64,000 nucleotides of DNA, from contig JAFVXI010000025.1 of the NCBI GenBank assembly GCA_017501245.1, forward strand, positions 1-64,000, read 5' to 3'. The first letter of the stretch is position 1, and every line of letters begins with the position of its first letter. This document shows, piece after piece, positions 7,075 to 15,565 of this stretch. The notes below the pieces were generated by a model. It saw nothing but the letters and a program-made list of their open reading frames with translations. It was not told the DNA's origin and made no database searches. The DNA is from Clostridia bacterium (GTDB taxonomy: Bacteria; Bacillota; Clostridia; Oscillospirales; CAG-272). Made by a program: the position numbers and the translations under genes.

Positions 7075-8553
7075 GTGATGAAGGAGCTCCTCTTTTCTAC
7101 ACCCGAGGCCGAGGGGGTCCGCTCGTCGGATATCCTCAGGCTGATAAGCTTTATTGAAGAAAATAAGATCAACCTGCATTCGCTCATTCTTCTGAGGCAC
7201 GGCAGGGTAATTGCGGAGGGCTACGTTCCCCCCTTTGGCGAGGACTTTTTGCATAGATTATATTCGTCAACCAAAACCTACGTTGCCGTTGCGGTCGGAA
7301 TGCTGATCACAGAAGGAAAGCTCAAAACCTCGGATAGGGTTTTAAGCTTCTTTCCCGAGTATGACACCGACGAGGTCCCCGAGGCTATGCGCAGATGTAC
7401 GGTCGAGCATGCACTTATGATGTCAACGCCTCAGTTTCCGATCAGATATCCCGAGGGGAGAAGGGCGGCAAACCCGTTTGCGCTCCCTTGCCATAAGCCT
7501 GCGGGCGCCTTCTTCGCCTATAACAACGGCGCAGATATCCTGGCAAGAGTAGTTGAGCGTGTTTCGGGTATGGGGCTCGTTGAATATATGCGGCCGCTCT
7601 TTGATAAGCTCGGCATCAGTCGGGAAGTACGCTGTATAAAAGACACCGACGGCGGTGCGTGGGGCGGTAGCGGAATGCTCTCTACGACGAGAGATTTTGC
7701 GAGATTTGCCATGCTCGTGCATAACCGAGGCGAGGTGGATGGCGAGCAGCTCGTCGACCGAGCCTATATGGAGCTTATGACGAGCAAAAGAAGCGAGTCG
7801 AATATTGCGAAAAACTCATATTCGCCCCTCCTTGCCGGTGGCTACGGCTATCTGAGCTGGATAACGCCCGATGCCGTCTGTATGCGAGGTATGGGTTGTC
7901 AGCAGGCGTATTGCTTCCGTGATAAGGACCTCGTTTTCGTCTGTACGGGTGACACGATGACGGACGCCGACTTTGCCGACGTCAGACTTTACGATGCGGT
8001 CAAGTATATCGTATATGATAATCTATCCTCCGAGCCGTTACCTACATCCCCGGAGCTTGATACACTCAGGCAAAAGCTGGGGTCGCTGAAAATGCCCACC
8101 TACGGCACGGCTAGCTCGCCTATGGCAGAAGCGGTAAGTGGCAAGGTCTGGCAGCTTGATGAAAATCCGATGGGCTGGAGCTGGGCGAGGCTTGATCTTT
8201 GCAATGGCGAGGGCAAGCTCACCTATGAAAACGCACGAGGCGTAAAGCTTATCCGCTTTGGTTTAGGCGTCGGATTGAAAACGACCTTCCCTGAGCAGCA
8301 CTACTATTCCGAGCAAAGAGGAGTGCCGTCCGGCAGAGAGCTTGATTCAGTTGCCGTCGGAGAATGGATAGAGGATAATAAGCTGCTCTTGCGTATATAT
8401 ATTACAGACGTCAGCTTCGGCAGTATATTTGCTCTTATCTCCTTCGTCGATGGCGGCATAGCCATGAGCCTTAACAAGCGAGGAGAATTCCTCTTAGATG
8501 ATTACGGCGGCTGGGCTGTCGGAAGCTGTAAACAAGACTCTGACGAGAAATAA
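7075..8553 (+). CDS. Serine hydrolase, beta-lactamase class C / esterase-like
   Basis: 492 residues; GTG at 7075, with ATG at 7078 as an equal alternative, after AAGGAGG. The SxxK motif is SSTK (S64, K67) in LYSSTKTYVAVAVGML, and the YxN motif is YNN at 149-151, as in class C beta-lactamases, esterases and D-aminopeptidases. No signal peptide is visible, so it should act in the cytoplasm. The last ~130 residues form a beta-rich C-terminal domain. Its position 32 bases after nagB suggests it removes an ester, amide or lactone from an amino-sugar compound such as a muropeptide or acylated sugar; the substrate is unknown. Confidence 0.8.
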   Translation: MMKELLFSTPEAEGVRSSDILRLISFIEENKINLHSLILLRHGRVIAEGYVPPFGEDFLHRLYSSTKTYVAVAVGMLITEGKLKTSDRVLSFFPEYDTDEVPEAMRRCTVEHALMMSTPQFPIRYPEGRRAANPFALPCHKPAGAFFAYNNGADILARVVERVSGMGLVEYMRPLFDKLGISREVRCIKDTDGGAWGGSGMLSTTRDFARFAMLVHNRGEVDGEQLVDRAYMELMTSKRSESNIAKNSYSPLLAGGYGYLSWITPDAVCMRGMGCQQAYCFRDKDLVFVCTGDTMTDADFADVRLYDAVKYIVYDNLSSEPLPTSPELDTLRQKLGSLKMPTYGTASSPMAEAVSGKVWQLDENPMGWSWARLDLCNGEGKLTYENARGVKLIRFGLGVGLKTTFPEQHYYSEQRGVPSGRELDSVAVGEWIEDNKLLLRIYITDVSFGSIFALISFVDGGIAMSLNKRGEFLLDDYGGWAVGSCKQDSDEK

Positions 8554-8560
8554 TAAAAAA

Positions 8561-8594
8561 ATGAGTACATCGAACATAGATGTACTCATTTTTT
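8561..8594. terminator. Bidirectional terminator
   Basis: ATGAGTACA (8561-8569) pairs with TGTACTCAT (8581-8589). Six T follow on the right and a run of A precedes on the left, so it can end both the rightward nag operon and the leftward operon starting at 13607. Confidence 0.85.
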
Positions 8595-8604
8595 ATACAA
8601 TTGT

Positions 8605-9564
8605 TTACTTATTTTTGATAAAACCAAGGATCCTAGCCCAGATCTCGCCATCCTGCTCGGTCATCCTATTCCAGTCATAGGAGCCGACGAAGGCCGCCTT
8701 TTGCTCAGGTGTTGCTAGTTTTTTCTTCTTTTTAAGCTTCATTTGAGCTCTAAAGAATGCGTCCTTATATACAACGGCGTCGGCAGTAAAGGTAGGGTTG
8801 TGCCGCTTGCCGTCTATAAGCATAAACGTGACGTTATAATTTCCCGAGAGAGCCGCCTTAAGCTTGTCAAAATGCGACACGGGGCAGGTGCTGTCATCCT
8901 CCGAGTGTATGATAAGCGCCCTTGTGGCCGACAGAGCGAGAGAGTATCTCGCATCGGCGTAGGCGTAGTGACCGAAGGGGGCCTCAACCTCCTCAAACAG
9001 GAGGTCGGCATAGCCCTTGAGTCCCCCGAGCGCAGATCTTATCATCTCTATCGGAGATACATAGCCCGAGAGGGCGACGACGGCGTCGATATCCTTGTGA
9101 AGCGCAGGGATATTCATAGTGGAAAAGCCTCCCCAGGAGTGGCCGATAACGGCAAGCTTCCTTCCGCCAACTCTTCCGCTCTGTTTCACTGCGGTGATCG
9201 CATGGTCGAGGTCTGCCAGCGACTGCGAAAAGCCGCCGATATGCTCTCCCTCTGATTCAAGCGTGCCGGTGTGGTCGTATGCAAAAACCTCGTAGCCCGC
9301 CTCGCAAACCGTTGCTATCTCACGCATATAAGCCTTATGTCCGTTTCCCATTCCGTGCTCGAACACGACGAGGGTGTCGAGGTGCGTGACGTCTTTTTTA
9401 TAAAATCTGCCTCTTAAGATCTGCCTCTTATCGCCCTTAAAGTCGAGCCTGTCGTATTCAAGCCCGAAGTCCTCAGGATCAAAGTAAAACACCGACCCAT
9501 CGGGATCATGCCTTTTAAGAAGCGTAGACTTAAATATCCTCTTTATTGTCTTATCAAACAACAT
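8605..9564 (-). CDS. Alpha/beta hydrolase (lysophospholipase/esterase-like)
   Basis: 319 residues. The nucleophile elbow is GHSWGG (S143). The oxyanion-region strand is VVFEHGMGNGH, a likely acid Asp lies in IIHSEDDSTCP and the catalytic His in IDGKRHNPTF. The N-terminal ~55 residues form an extra strand region (DFGLEYDRLDF). There is no signal peptide and the C-terminus is basic (MKLKKKKKLA). It is the last gene of a five-gene leftward operon, four bases after the DUF4097-like gene; the ribosome site is weak. Substrate unknown. Confidence 0.85.
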   Translation of the reverse strand: MLFDKTIKRIFKSTLLKRHDPDGSVFYFDPEDFGLEYDRLDFKGDKRQILRGRFYKKDVTHLDTLVVFEHGMGNGHKAYMREIATVCEAGYEVFAYDHTGTLESEGEHIGGFSQSLADLDHAITAVKQSGRVGGRKLAVIGHSWGGFSTMNIPALHKDIDAVVALSGYVSPIEMIRSALGGLKGYADLLFEEVEAPFGHYAYADARYSLALSATRALIIHSEDDSTCPVSHFDKLKAALSGNYNVTFMLIDGKRHNPTFTADAVVYKDAFFRAQMKLKKKKKLATPEQKAAFVGSYDWNRMTEQDGEIWARILGFIKNK

Positions 9565-9568
9565 AATA

Positions 9569-10612
9569 TCATCTTTTGTTTACATTTATATCGCCGGAAA
9601 CCGTGTCAATCTCATAGATCGGGCCGCCCTCGCCGACTATATACGTGCTTCCTTTCTTGACAGAGGAATGCTCGATATCGACATCTCCGGAAACCGTGTC
9701 TACCCTGATGCCGAAGCTGCCCTCGGGTAGGGTGAGAGTCACAGAGCCCGAAACGGTATCTATGCCTATATTCTCCGGTATGCCGTTCAATTTGACCGAC
9801 ACGTCACCGGACGTTGAGTCTGTCGCTATCTGCTTAGCTCCGCCTGCCTCGATCCTGATATTGCCCGAGGTCGAGTCGAAGCTTAGCTTTTCCACAGTAC
9901 CGGAAGCAACTACTGATACGTCGCCGGAGGTCGAGTCGCAGGTGATCTCCTTGATGTCGCCGAGAATATTTGCAGACACGCTGCCCGAGGTGCTGCAGAG
10001 GCTTATTTCGTTCGCCAGAGCGCCCTCAAGGCTTATATCCCCCGACGTGTTGGTAAGCTCGATATCTCTTGCCGACCCTCCCGTGATGCGGATTTCGCCC
10101 GAGGTGTTAGTGCATTCCAGCTCGCCCGGTGTCTTGCAATCCGTAAGCTCTATCCTACCCGAGGTGCATGAGATCTCTATGTCGTCGGCTTCAATTCCGT
10201 TTGCGCTCACTTCGGTTGACGTTCCGTCTACGCTGAATTCGCCAAGACTCACGCCTACGGGGAGGGTGAGCGTCAGTTCCTTGCCTTTTATGTCACGGTA
10301 TATTCCCGGCTCGGCGTACTGGATCTTAAGTAAGCCGCCGGTTATAAGATATTTCAAGAGAGGCGCATCCTCGCCGTCCTCGACGAGGGTGGGTGCTTCG
10401 ACGTCACCTGCTACGACCCTTACTACTCCGACCGGCCAGCTTATCTCCACGCTGCTTACCTCGGCGTCGATGACCGTCGTTCCGTCTTCTCCTCCGGTCA
10501 GGTAGGCGTCTGCGTTAGGGTAGCTGACGATTATCCGGACTCCGCAGGATGTGAGCGCTAGCACGAGCGTTAATATAAGAGTAAATACGGTAATTGCTTT
10601 AATAGCTTTCAT
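9569..10612 (-). CDS. DUF4097-like beta-strand repeat lipoprotein
   Basis: 347 residues, ATG behind AAAGGTG. The signal peptide ends in the lipobox LTSC (Cys about 23), so it should be anchored to the outer face of the membrane. From about residue 130 to the end the protein is a ladder of 16-24-residue turns, each with TSG(D/E/N/S) or VSG(D/S) followed by a short beta strand. At least ten such turns are visible, predicting a right-handed beta-solenoid as in DUF4097 proteins. The function of the family is unknown. Its place between an M20 peptidase and a hydrolase suggests an envelope role. Confidence 0.8.
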   Translation of the reverse strand: MKAIKAITVFTLILTLVLALTSCGVRIIVSYPNADAYLTGGEDGTTVIDAEVSSVEISWPVGVVRVVAGDVEAPTLVEDGEDAPLLKYLITGGLLKIQYAEPGIYRDIKGKELTLTLPVGVSLGEFSVDGTSTEVSANGIEADDIEISCTSGRIELTDCKTPGELECTNTSGEIRITGGSARDIELTNTSGDISLEGALANEISLCSTSGSVSANILGDIKEITCDSTSGDVSVVASGTVEKLSFDSTSGNIRIEAGGAKQIATDSTSGDVSVKLNGIPENIGIDTVSGSVTLTLPEGSFGIRVDTVSGDVDIEHSSVKKGSTYIVGEGGPIYEIDTVSGDINVNKR

Positions 10613-10627
10613 TATTTCACACCTTTG

Positions 10628-12082
10628 TTAACATTTTTTCATAAGACGGATATAAAACTCCGTCGCTCGCATAAGCCCCTCGAGGCGTATTCTCTCGTTG
10701 TTTCCGTGGATGGTCCCTCTTTCCTCGGAGGTGAGATCCATAGCCGAGAAGCGGTAAACGCGGTCGGAGATCCTGCCCCAATGCCTGGAGTCTGAGCATT
10801 GCATCATAAGATAAGGAGACACGATAGAGCCTCGCCAGGTGGATGCGATAGCCGAGGCGAGCTTGCGGTAGCCCTCTGTCGACGTGTCGGAGATGCGGGA
10901 GGGGTTGTTGTTATCAAGAACGTTAAGCTCTACCTCGGGGTCGCCGATTACTCCTCTCAGATAGTCAACGGCGGAGTCAACGGTGTCGCAGGGGTTGAGC
11001 CTCATATTTGAAACCATTCTTGCCGTGGGAGGGATAACGTTCGGAGCCGAGCTGCCCTCCATCTGCGTGAATGCTACGGTAGTTCTCATAAGTGCGTTAA
11101 GCTCGCCGCCGCCCTTCTTACAGATAAGATCTATGACCCAGCCGAATGCCCAGAGATTTGCAAATATCATCCTATAAAGGAAGCCCGAATGCCTGCCGAG
11201 GGTGTCAAACATCTCCTTGACGGGCTTAGTCAGATGAGCGGGGAAGGGGCTTGCTTCAATTCTTGCACAGGCAAGCGAGAGCCTGCCGACGGGTGTGTGG
11301 GGCTTGGGTGCGGATGCGTGGCCGCCCGAGCTTCTGACCTTGTATTCAAGGTTTAACAGTCCCTTTTCGGCGATGCCGATAAGAGCGCAGGGAGCCTTAA
11401 CTCCGGGAAAGACGTTTTCAACGACTGCGCCGCCCTCGTCAAGCACCATAGCGGGCGTTATACCCTCGCGCTCAAAGTGATCAACGATATTTCTTGCGCC
11501 CTCGCCGTTGACCTCCTCGCCTCCCGAAAATGCGAGATATACGTCATGCTCCGGGATAAAGCCCTCTGCTAAGAGATGATCGAGCGCAAAGAGAGCTGAG
11601 CTGAAGGTCGCCTTGGTGTCAAGCGTTCCTCGCCCCCACATAACGCCGTCCTCAATAATAGCAGAGAAGGGTGGCTTCTCCCAGTCGCCCGGCACCTCGC
11701 TCACAGGCACGACATCGTAGTGTGCCATAAAGACGGATGGCTCGCCACTCTCCTTGCCGTCAAGCTTATAGAGCAGTGCTCTGCCGGGGAAGGTCGTAAG
11801 GGTGCATTTTTTATATACGTTTGGATAAAGCTCGGGCAGCAGTGCGATCAGCTTATCAAATTCGGCGTCGTCCTCGAGCGCGGGATTGGAATTTGACACG
11901 GTCTTGCACTTGACCAGCTCTCCGAGCGCCCTGACCGCACGCTCGCCGTCAAAGCTTACCTCCTCGCTGTCCACCTTGGGCTGTGCCTTAGGCTTAAAGC
12001 TGAGCGTCCTGATAATAATAACTGTAAGGAGTGCGGCAACGACAGCAGCTAAAACGATGAGAATGTAAACAATAGGATGCAT
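10628..12082 (-). CDS. M20 family zinc metallopeptidase, N-terminally anchored
   Basis: 484 residues, AAAGGAG before ATG. One N-terminal membrane segment (about 4-26) precedes an M20/carboxypeptidase-Ss1-like enzyme: MAHYDVVPV (H121, D123), GRGTLDTK, SGGEEVNG (catalytic and metal Glu), a dimerisation domain (KVRSSGGHASAPKPHTPVG) and a C-terminal metal His in IHGNNERI. The orientation of the catalytic part is not certain; a basic KPKAQPK follows the segment. It probably cleaves a peptide or N-acyl amino acid. Its start codon overlaps the stop of the preceding membrane-protein gene by one base (TAATG), so the products are likely linked. Confidence 0.9.
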   Translation of the reverse strand: MHPIVYILIVLAAVVAALLTVIIIRTLSFKPKAQPKVDSEEVSFDGERAVRALGELVKCKTVSNSNPALEDDAEFDKLIALLPELYPNVYKKCTLTTFPGRALLYKLDGKESGEPSVFMAHYDVVPVSEVPGDWEKPPFSAIIEDGVMWGRGTLDTKATFSSALFALDHLLAEGFIPEHDVYLAFSGGEEVNGEGARNIVDHFEREGITPAMVLDEGGAVVENVFPGVKAPCALIGIAEKGLLNLEYKVRSSGGHASAPKPHTPVGRLSLACARIEASPFPAHLTKPVKEMFDTLGRHSGFLYRMIFANLWAFGWVIDLICKKGGGELNALMRTTVAFTQMEGSSAPNVIPPTARMVSNMRLNPCDTVDSAVDYLRGVIGDPEVELNVLDNNNPSRISDTSTEGYRKLASAIASTWRGSIVSPYLMMQCSDSRHWGRISDRVYRFSAMDLTSEERGTIHGNNERIRLEGLMRATEFYIRLMKKC

Positions 12083-12795
12083 TACAGTACTCCTTTCTTA
12101 TACATTATCCAGGATGCGAGCAGCGTGAACACGACACCAACAGGCACCATAATGCCGACCGAGGAGGTGTTTATCGCAGGTACGAAGATGAAGAGGATAA
12201 GCATAAGGGTGACGGGTGCGATAGCGATCTTCCAGTTCTTGGATACGAAGACGATGCCGAGTGCGCCAAAGAGTGCGGGGAGCAGCTGATCGAACGCAGG
12301 ATCGAGAACGGGGTTTTCGAGTATGGGGGTCAAGGGCGTGATAAGTATAACGCCGAGAACGATGATAACGGTGGTTACGATGCTTGATACGGCAATTGCG
12401 ATAGTCGAGATTATCTCGCCCTCCTCGCTCTGTGCCTTAACTCCGTTGGTTTCAAGTGCGTTCAGCGCACAGGGGAGCTTGAGGTTAGAGATATTGCCCG
12501 TGACGAAGGAGAGGTAGGAGCCTCCTGCGCCCAGCATAGGGATGAAGGTTATGACCTCGACTACGCCGACAGCCCAGTACATAGGGGCTGTGTATAGAAG
12601 TCCCATTCCAACTGCGGCGAGATCAGGCACTGCCTGGAAGATAACGCCCACGATAACGGGGAAGAGCAAAAGAAGGATCATCATAGCGATATTCCAGATG
12701 GTTCCTTCACGGTGCATAGAGGTCATAAACTTTCCGTCGAGGTAGTCCTCCTCGGGGAGCTGATCCTCGGTTACGATCTTATCAAATTCACTCAT
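12082..12795 (-). CDS. Multi-pass membrane protein, partner of DUF5058 protein
   Basis: 237 residues from the ATG at 12795, which has GGAGG upstream; the longer frame to 12954 reads through the neighbouring gene. About six membrane segments with an acidic N-terminus (MSEFDKIVTEDQLPEEDYLDG). The loop GGSYLSFVTGNISNLKLPCA looks substrate-contacting. It is encoded in a four-base overlap with the DUF5058 gene and a one-base overlap with the M20 peptidase gene. I suggest the two membrane proteins form one transporter whose substrate or product is handled by the peptidase; that is inferred from context. Confidence 0.7.
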   Translation of the reverse strand: MSEFDKIVTEDQLPEEDYLDGKFMTSMHREGTIWNIAMMILLLLFPVIVGVIFQAVPDLAAVGMGLLYTAPMYWAVGVVEVITFIPMLGAGGSYLSFVTGNISNLKLPCALNALETNGVKAQSEEGEIISTIAIAVSSIVTTVIIVLGVILITPLTPILENPVLDPAFDQLLPALFGALGIVFVSKNWKIAIAPVTLMLILFIFVPAINTSSVGIMVPVGVVFTLLASWIMYKKGVL

Positions 12796-13607
12796 GCTAC
12801 AACACCTCCAAGAAGATAGGTAAAGGGTATAGCGGACGCCATACCGACGATCATACAGATGGGAAGGGCGTAGTCGTTGAGCCACTTCCATCCGAGCTTC
12901 TTCATAAGCATGCCGCAAACGAGCATACACAGCATGCTCACCGCCATGACGCAAACGGGGACGAGGCCCGACGTAGAGGTAAACCTCGTTACCTCCTCAG
13001 CGCCGTCAACGACCTTGACCTGCGTATAGATGCCGCCTTCTGAGAGCCAGAGCCTCGACACATCGGAAAATACGTAGCCGACGAATGCGGAGATCATACC
13101 GATGAAGAGCGAATTCTGAATGATGTCCGACCACCTCTTATCCTTCTTTTCAAAGGAGACCAGACCCTTCTGCATCTTCTTTGCAAGGACGGGGACGAGC
13201 CATATACCTACCATGATGGATATAGTCATTACGAGCGTTACTGTAACGTATGCCTCGGCAGTCATATTGTCTGCGAGGGCATCGAGCGAGGTTCCAAGTC
13301 CGGAAGCGGCATTTGCCGCGGCGACCGTCTCGTAGGAGAGCGAGCCGACGACCGAGAGCCTCAGCCAGGGCAGAGCAACGCCGAGATATTGCGAGAGTGC
13401 CATAACCGTGATAACGATAGATACTGCGGGTGCGATAGTAAAGAGCGCCGCCGAGAGGATGGTCTTATGGATCTTATTCATATCCATTCCCTTTTCCTTA
13501 GCTCTCTTGTACGCCTTCACGAGGAAGTAGACAGACTGCCCGATGACCGCCGCTATGATTATTCCAACCAGGACGAACAGTATCGGATGATTGACGCTGA
13601 ATTCCAT
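12792..13607 (-). CDS. DUF5058 family membrane protein
   Basis: 271 residues from ATG 13607 (AAGGAG six bases upstream). About seven membrane segments. The N-terminal MEFSVNHPILFVLVGIIIAA, a basic loop and then LPWLRLSVVGSLSYETVAAA match my recollection of DUF5058, a family of unknown function often encoded beside a second membrane protein and a peptidase. It is the first gene of the operon behind a strong promoter overlapped by a perfect inverted repeat. A role in small-molecule (peptide or amino acid derivative) transport is plausible. Confidence 0.7.
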   Translation of the reverse strand: MEFSVNHPILFVLVGIIIAAVIGQSVYFLVKAYKRAKEKGMDMNKIHKTILSAALFTIAPAVSIVITVMALSQYLGVALPWLRLSVVGSLSYETVAAANAASGLGTSLDALADNMTAEAYVTVTLVMTISIMVGIWLVPVLAKKMQKGLVSFEKKDKRWSDIIQNSLFIGMISAFVGYVFSDVSRLWLSEGGIYTQVKVVDGAEEVTRFTSTSGLVPVCVMAVSMLCMLVCGMLMKKLGWKWLNDYALPICMIVGMASAIPFTYLLGGVVA

Positions 13608-13639
13608 AATAATGCTCCTTTGATTTGATTGACACATTT

Positions 13640-13668
13640 ATTTTAGCGCACGCACGGGATTTTGTCAA
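13640..13668 (-). promoter_or_regulatory. Promoter of the DUF5058-M20 operon
   Basis: Read leftward: TTGACA (13663-13668), 17-base spacer, TAAAAT (13640-13645). The start codon is about 33 bases beyond the -10 box. Confidence 0.7.
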
Positions 13669-13681
13669 TACACATCCCGTG
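13653..13681. promoter_or_regulatory. Inverted-repeat operator over the -35 box
   Basis: CACGGGAT (13653-13660) and ATCCCGTG (13674-13681) are perfect eight-base arms with a 13-base spacer. The -35 hexamer lies between the arms, so a bound dimer would block RNA polymerase. The regulator is not encoded in the operon itself. Confidence 0.55.
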
Positions 13682-13758
13682 ATATGTGACACTCCCGGAG
13701 CTTTTCTGCCCGTCGGCGTATGCCTCTTCTCTTGGCAAAACTTTTTTCATTAAAAAGA

Positions 13759-13787
13759 TTGAAAAAGGCGTTACGCTGTGATATAAT
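13759..13787 (+). promoter_or_regulatory. Promoter of asnS
   Basis: TTGAAA (13759-13764), 17-base spacer, TATAAT (13782-13787), 35 bases before the start codon. The leader is too short for a T-box element. Confidence 0.75.
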
Positions 13788-13821
13788 GATAAAGTTAAAA
13801 TCATTTTTTCAAGAGGTTGAC

Positions 13822-15216
13822 ATGAAAAGAGATCTTTTAAGAGATATTTATAAGGATCAGGAGGCGTACGGTGGAAAGACCGTCACCGTCTGCGGCTGGG
13901 TCAGAAATCTTCGTGACTCCAAGGCGTTCGGCTTTATCGATCTGAACGACGGCTCCTATTTCAAGAGCATACAGGTGGTCTTTGAGAGGGAGAAGGTCGC
14001 AAACTACGATGAGATCGCATCGCAGAACGTCGGCGCAGCCCTCGTGGTTACCGGAACGCTCGTGCTTACCCCCGGCGCTAAGCAGCCCTTCGAGCTTAAG
14101 GCGACCGAGGTAGTAGTTGAGGGAACCTCTACCCCCGATTATCCTCTTCAGCCTAAGCGCCATACGGTCGAGTATCTCCGTGAGCAGGCTTATCTTCGCC
14201 CGAGGACGAATCTCTTCAGCGCAGTTTTCAGAGTGCGCAGCGAGGTCGCTTACGCTATTCATTCCTTCTTCAATCAGCGTGGCTTCGTCTACGTTCATAC
14301 GCCTATCATAACCTGCTCGGATGCAGAGGGCGCAGGTGAGATGTTCAGAGTTACCACTCTCGACGTTAACGATCCTCCCAGATGCGAGGATGGCTCGGTC
14401 GACTTCTCCAAGGACTTTTTCGGCAAGAGCGCAAACCTCACCGTTTCGGGTCAGCTCGAGGGCGAGACCTACGCTATGGCGTTTGGAAACATCTACACCT
14501 TTGGTCCTACCTTCAGAGCAGAGAATTCAAACACGGCTCGCCATGCGGCTGAGTTCTGGATGATAGAGCCCGAGATCGCCTTCGCCGATCTTAACGACAA
14601 TATGCAGCTTGCGTGGGATATGATCAAGCATATCATCAACCACGTTATGGATAAGTGCGAGGCAGAGCTTGAGTTCTTCAACAAGTTCGTTGATAAGACC
14701 CTTCTTGACCGCCTTACCGCACTCCGTGATGCCGACTACGCTAAGGTTACCTACACCGAGGCTATCGACGTGCTTCTTAAGTCGGGCGCCGACTTCAAGT
14801 ACCCCGTTTATTGGGGTGTAGACCTCCAGACCGAGCACGAGAGATATCTCACCGAGCAGATCTACAAGAAGCCTATCTTCCTTATCGATTATCCCAAGGA
14901 CATCAAGGCATTCTATATGCGTCTTAACGACGATGGAAAGACCGTCGCAGCTATGGACCTTCTCGTCCCCGGCGTCGGCGAGATCATCGGCGGCTCTCAG
15001 CGTGAGGAGAGGCTCGACGTGCTCACCGCACGTATGAAGGAGCTTGAGCTCTCCGAGGAGGACTATTGGTGGTATCTCAATCTCCGCAAGTACGGCGGCA
15101 CCAAGCACGCAGGCTACGGCCTGGGCTTCGAGCGCATCATTATGTATATCACCGGCGTATCCAACATCCGTGACGTTCTTCCTTATCCCAGAACGGTTGG
15201 AAACGCAGAGTTCTGA
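13822..15216 (+). CDS. asnS: Asparaginyl-tRNA synthetase
   Basis: 464 residues, the usual length. The start at 13822 is chosen because AGAGG precedes it and it begins the conserved N-terminal domain. Residues ~15-100 are the OB-fold anticodon-binding domain ([20 protein letters not shown]). The class II core follows: motif 2 in [19 protein letters not shown] and motif 3 in [15 protein letters not shown], ending [17 protein letters not shown] and the overall pattern match AsnRS rather than AspRS. It charges tRNA-Asn in the cytoplasm and is transcribed alone, from a standard promoter to a strong terminator. Confidence 0.96.
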   Translation: MKRDLLRDIYKDQEAYGGKTVTVCGWVRNLRDSKAFGFIDLNDGSYFKSIQVVFEREKVANYDEIASQNVGAALVVTGTLVLTPGAKQPFELKATEVVVEGTSTPDYPLQPKRHTVEYLREQAYLRPRTNLFSAVFRVRSEVAYAIHSFFNQRGFVYVHTPIITCSDAEGAGEMFRVTTLDVNDPPRCEDGSVDFSKDFFGKSANLTVSGQLEGETYAMAFGNIYTFGPTFRAENSNTARHAAEFWMIEPEIAFADLNDNMQLAWDMIKHIINHVMDKCEAELEFFNKFVDKTLLDRLTALRDADYAKVTYTEAIDVLLKSGADFKYPVYWGVDLQTEHERYLTEQIYKKPIFLIDYPKDIKAFYMRLNDDGKTVAAMDLLVPGVGEIIGGSQREERLDVLTARMKELELSEEDYWWYLNLRKYGGTKHAGYGLGFERIIMYITGVSNIRDVLPYPRTVGNAEF

Positions 15217-15271
15217 TATTGATCTCGGATTTTTGCAAACGACAGTTTGCATTTACTCAATAATTGTGAAG

Positions 15272-15317
15272 AAAAAAGCAAGCCTGACGACTCTTTTGTC
15301 AACAGGCTTGCTTTTTT
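15272..15317. terminator. Terminator of asnS, probably bidirectional
   Basis: AAAAAAGCAAGCCTG (15272-15286) pairs with CAGGCTTGCTTTTTT (15303-15317). The A and T runs on both sides allow it also to end the leftward TetR/small-peptide transcript that stops at 15385. Confidence 0.88.
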
Positions 15318-15384
15318 ATTTCGTTAACGCCGGTGCGCTCCTTGCGCCGTGGCGTGGCTCATTGCTCGCTATATACTGCGAGGC

Positions 15385-15531
15385 TTAAAGGCCCAAAATG
15401 CCCGAGCCCAGCGCCGCCAGGCTCCCGGCTCCCTCTGCGCTCACGGTCAGAGCGATGCCGATGGCGGTCGAGATAGCGACGAGCAAAATGACGATAACGA
15501 TCGATAACGTTTTGTTGTGCTTCTTTTCCAT
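15385..15531 (-). CDS. 48-residue membrane peptide behind the TetR gene
   Basis: A small open frame with GGAGG six to seven bases before its ATG. Translation: a basic start (MEKKHNKT), one membrane span (LSIVIVILLVAISTAIGIALTV) and a Gly/Ala-rich end (AGSLAALGSGILGL). It begins 34 bases after the TetR stop codon and ends just before the shared terminator, so it is the second gene of that transcript. No family recognised. It could be a sensor, a pump modulator or a small hydrophobic toxin-like peptide. Confidence 0.6.
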   Translation of the reverse strand: MEKKHNKTLSIVIVILLVAISTAIGIALTVSAEGAGSLAALGSGILGL

Positions 15532-15565
15532 AGTAACCTCCGTGGGGTGTCAGCGTGTGAGGGGC

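Noticed and set aside
12796..12954. N-terminal extension of the membrane-protein gene to 12954
   Set aside because: It would overlap the DUF5058 coding region by 160 bases with an out-of-character Arg/His-rich sequence. The ATG at 12795 has GGAGG and a four-base overlap.
13788..13821. T-box leader for asnS
   Set aside because: Only about 35 bases separate the -10 box from the start codon, far too short for a T-box.
15044..15388. 114-codon + strand frame over the end of asnS
   Set aside because: It runs through the conserved C-terminus of asnS in another frame and across its terminator.
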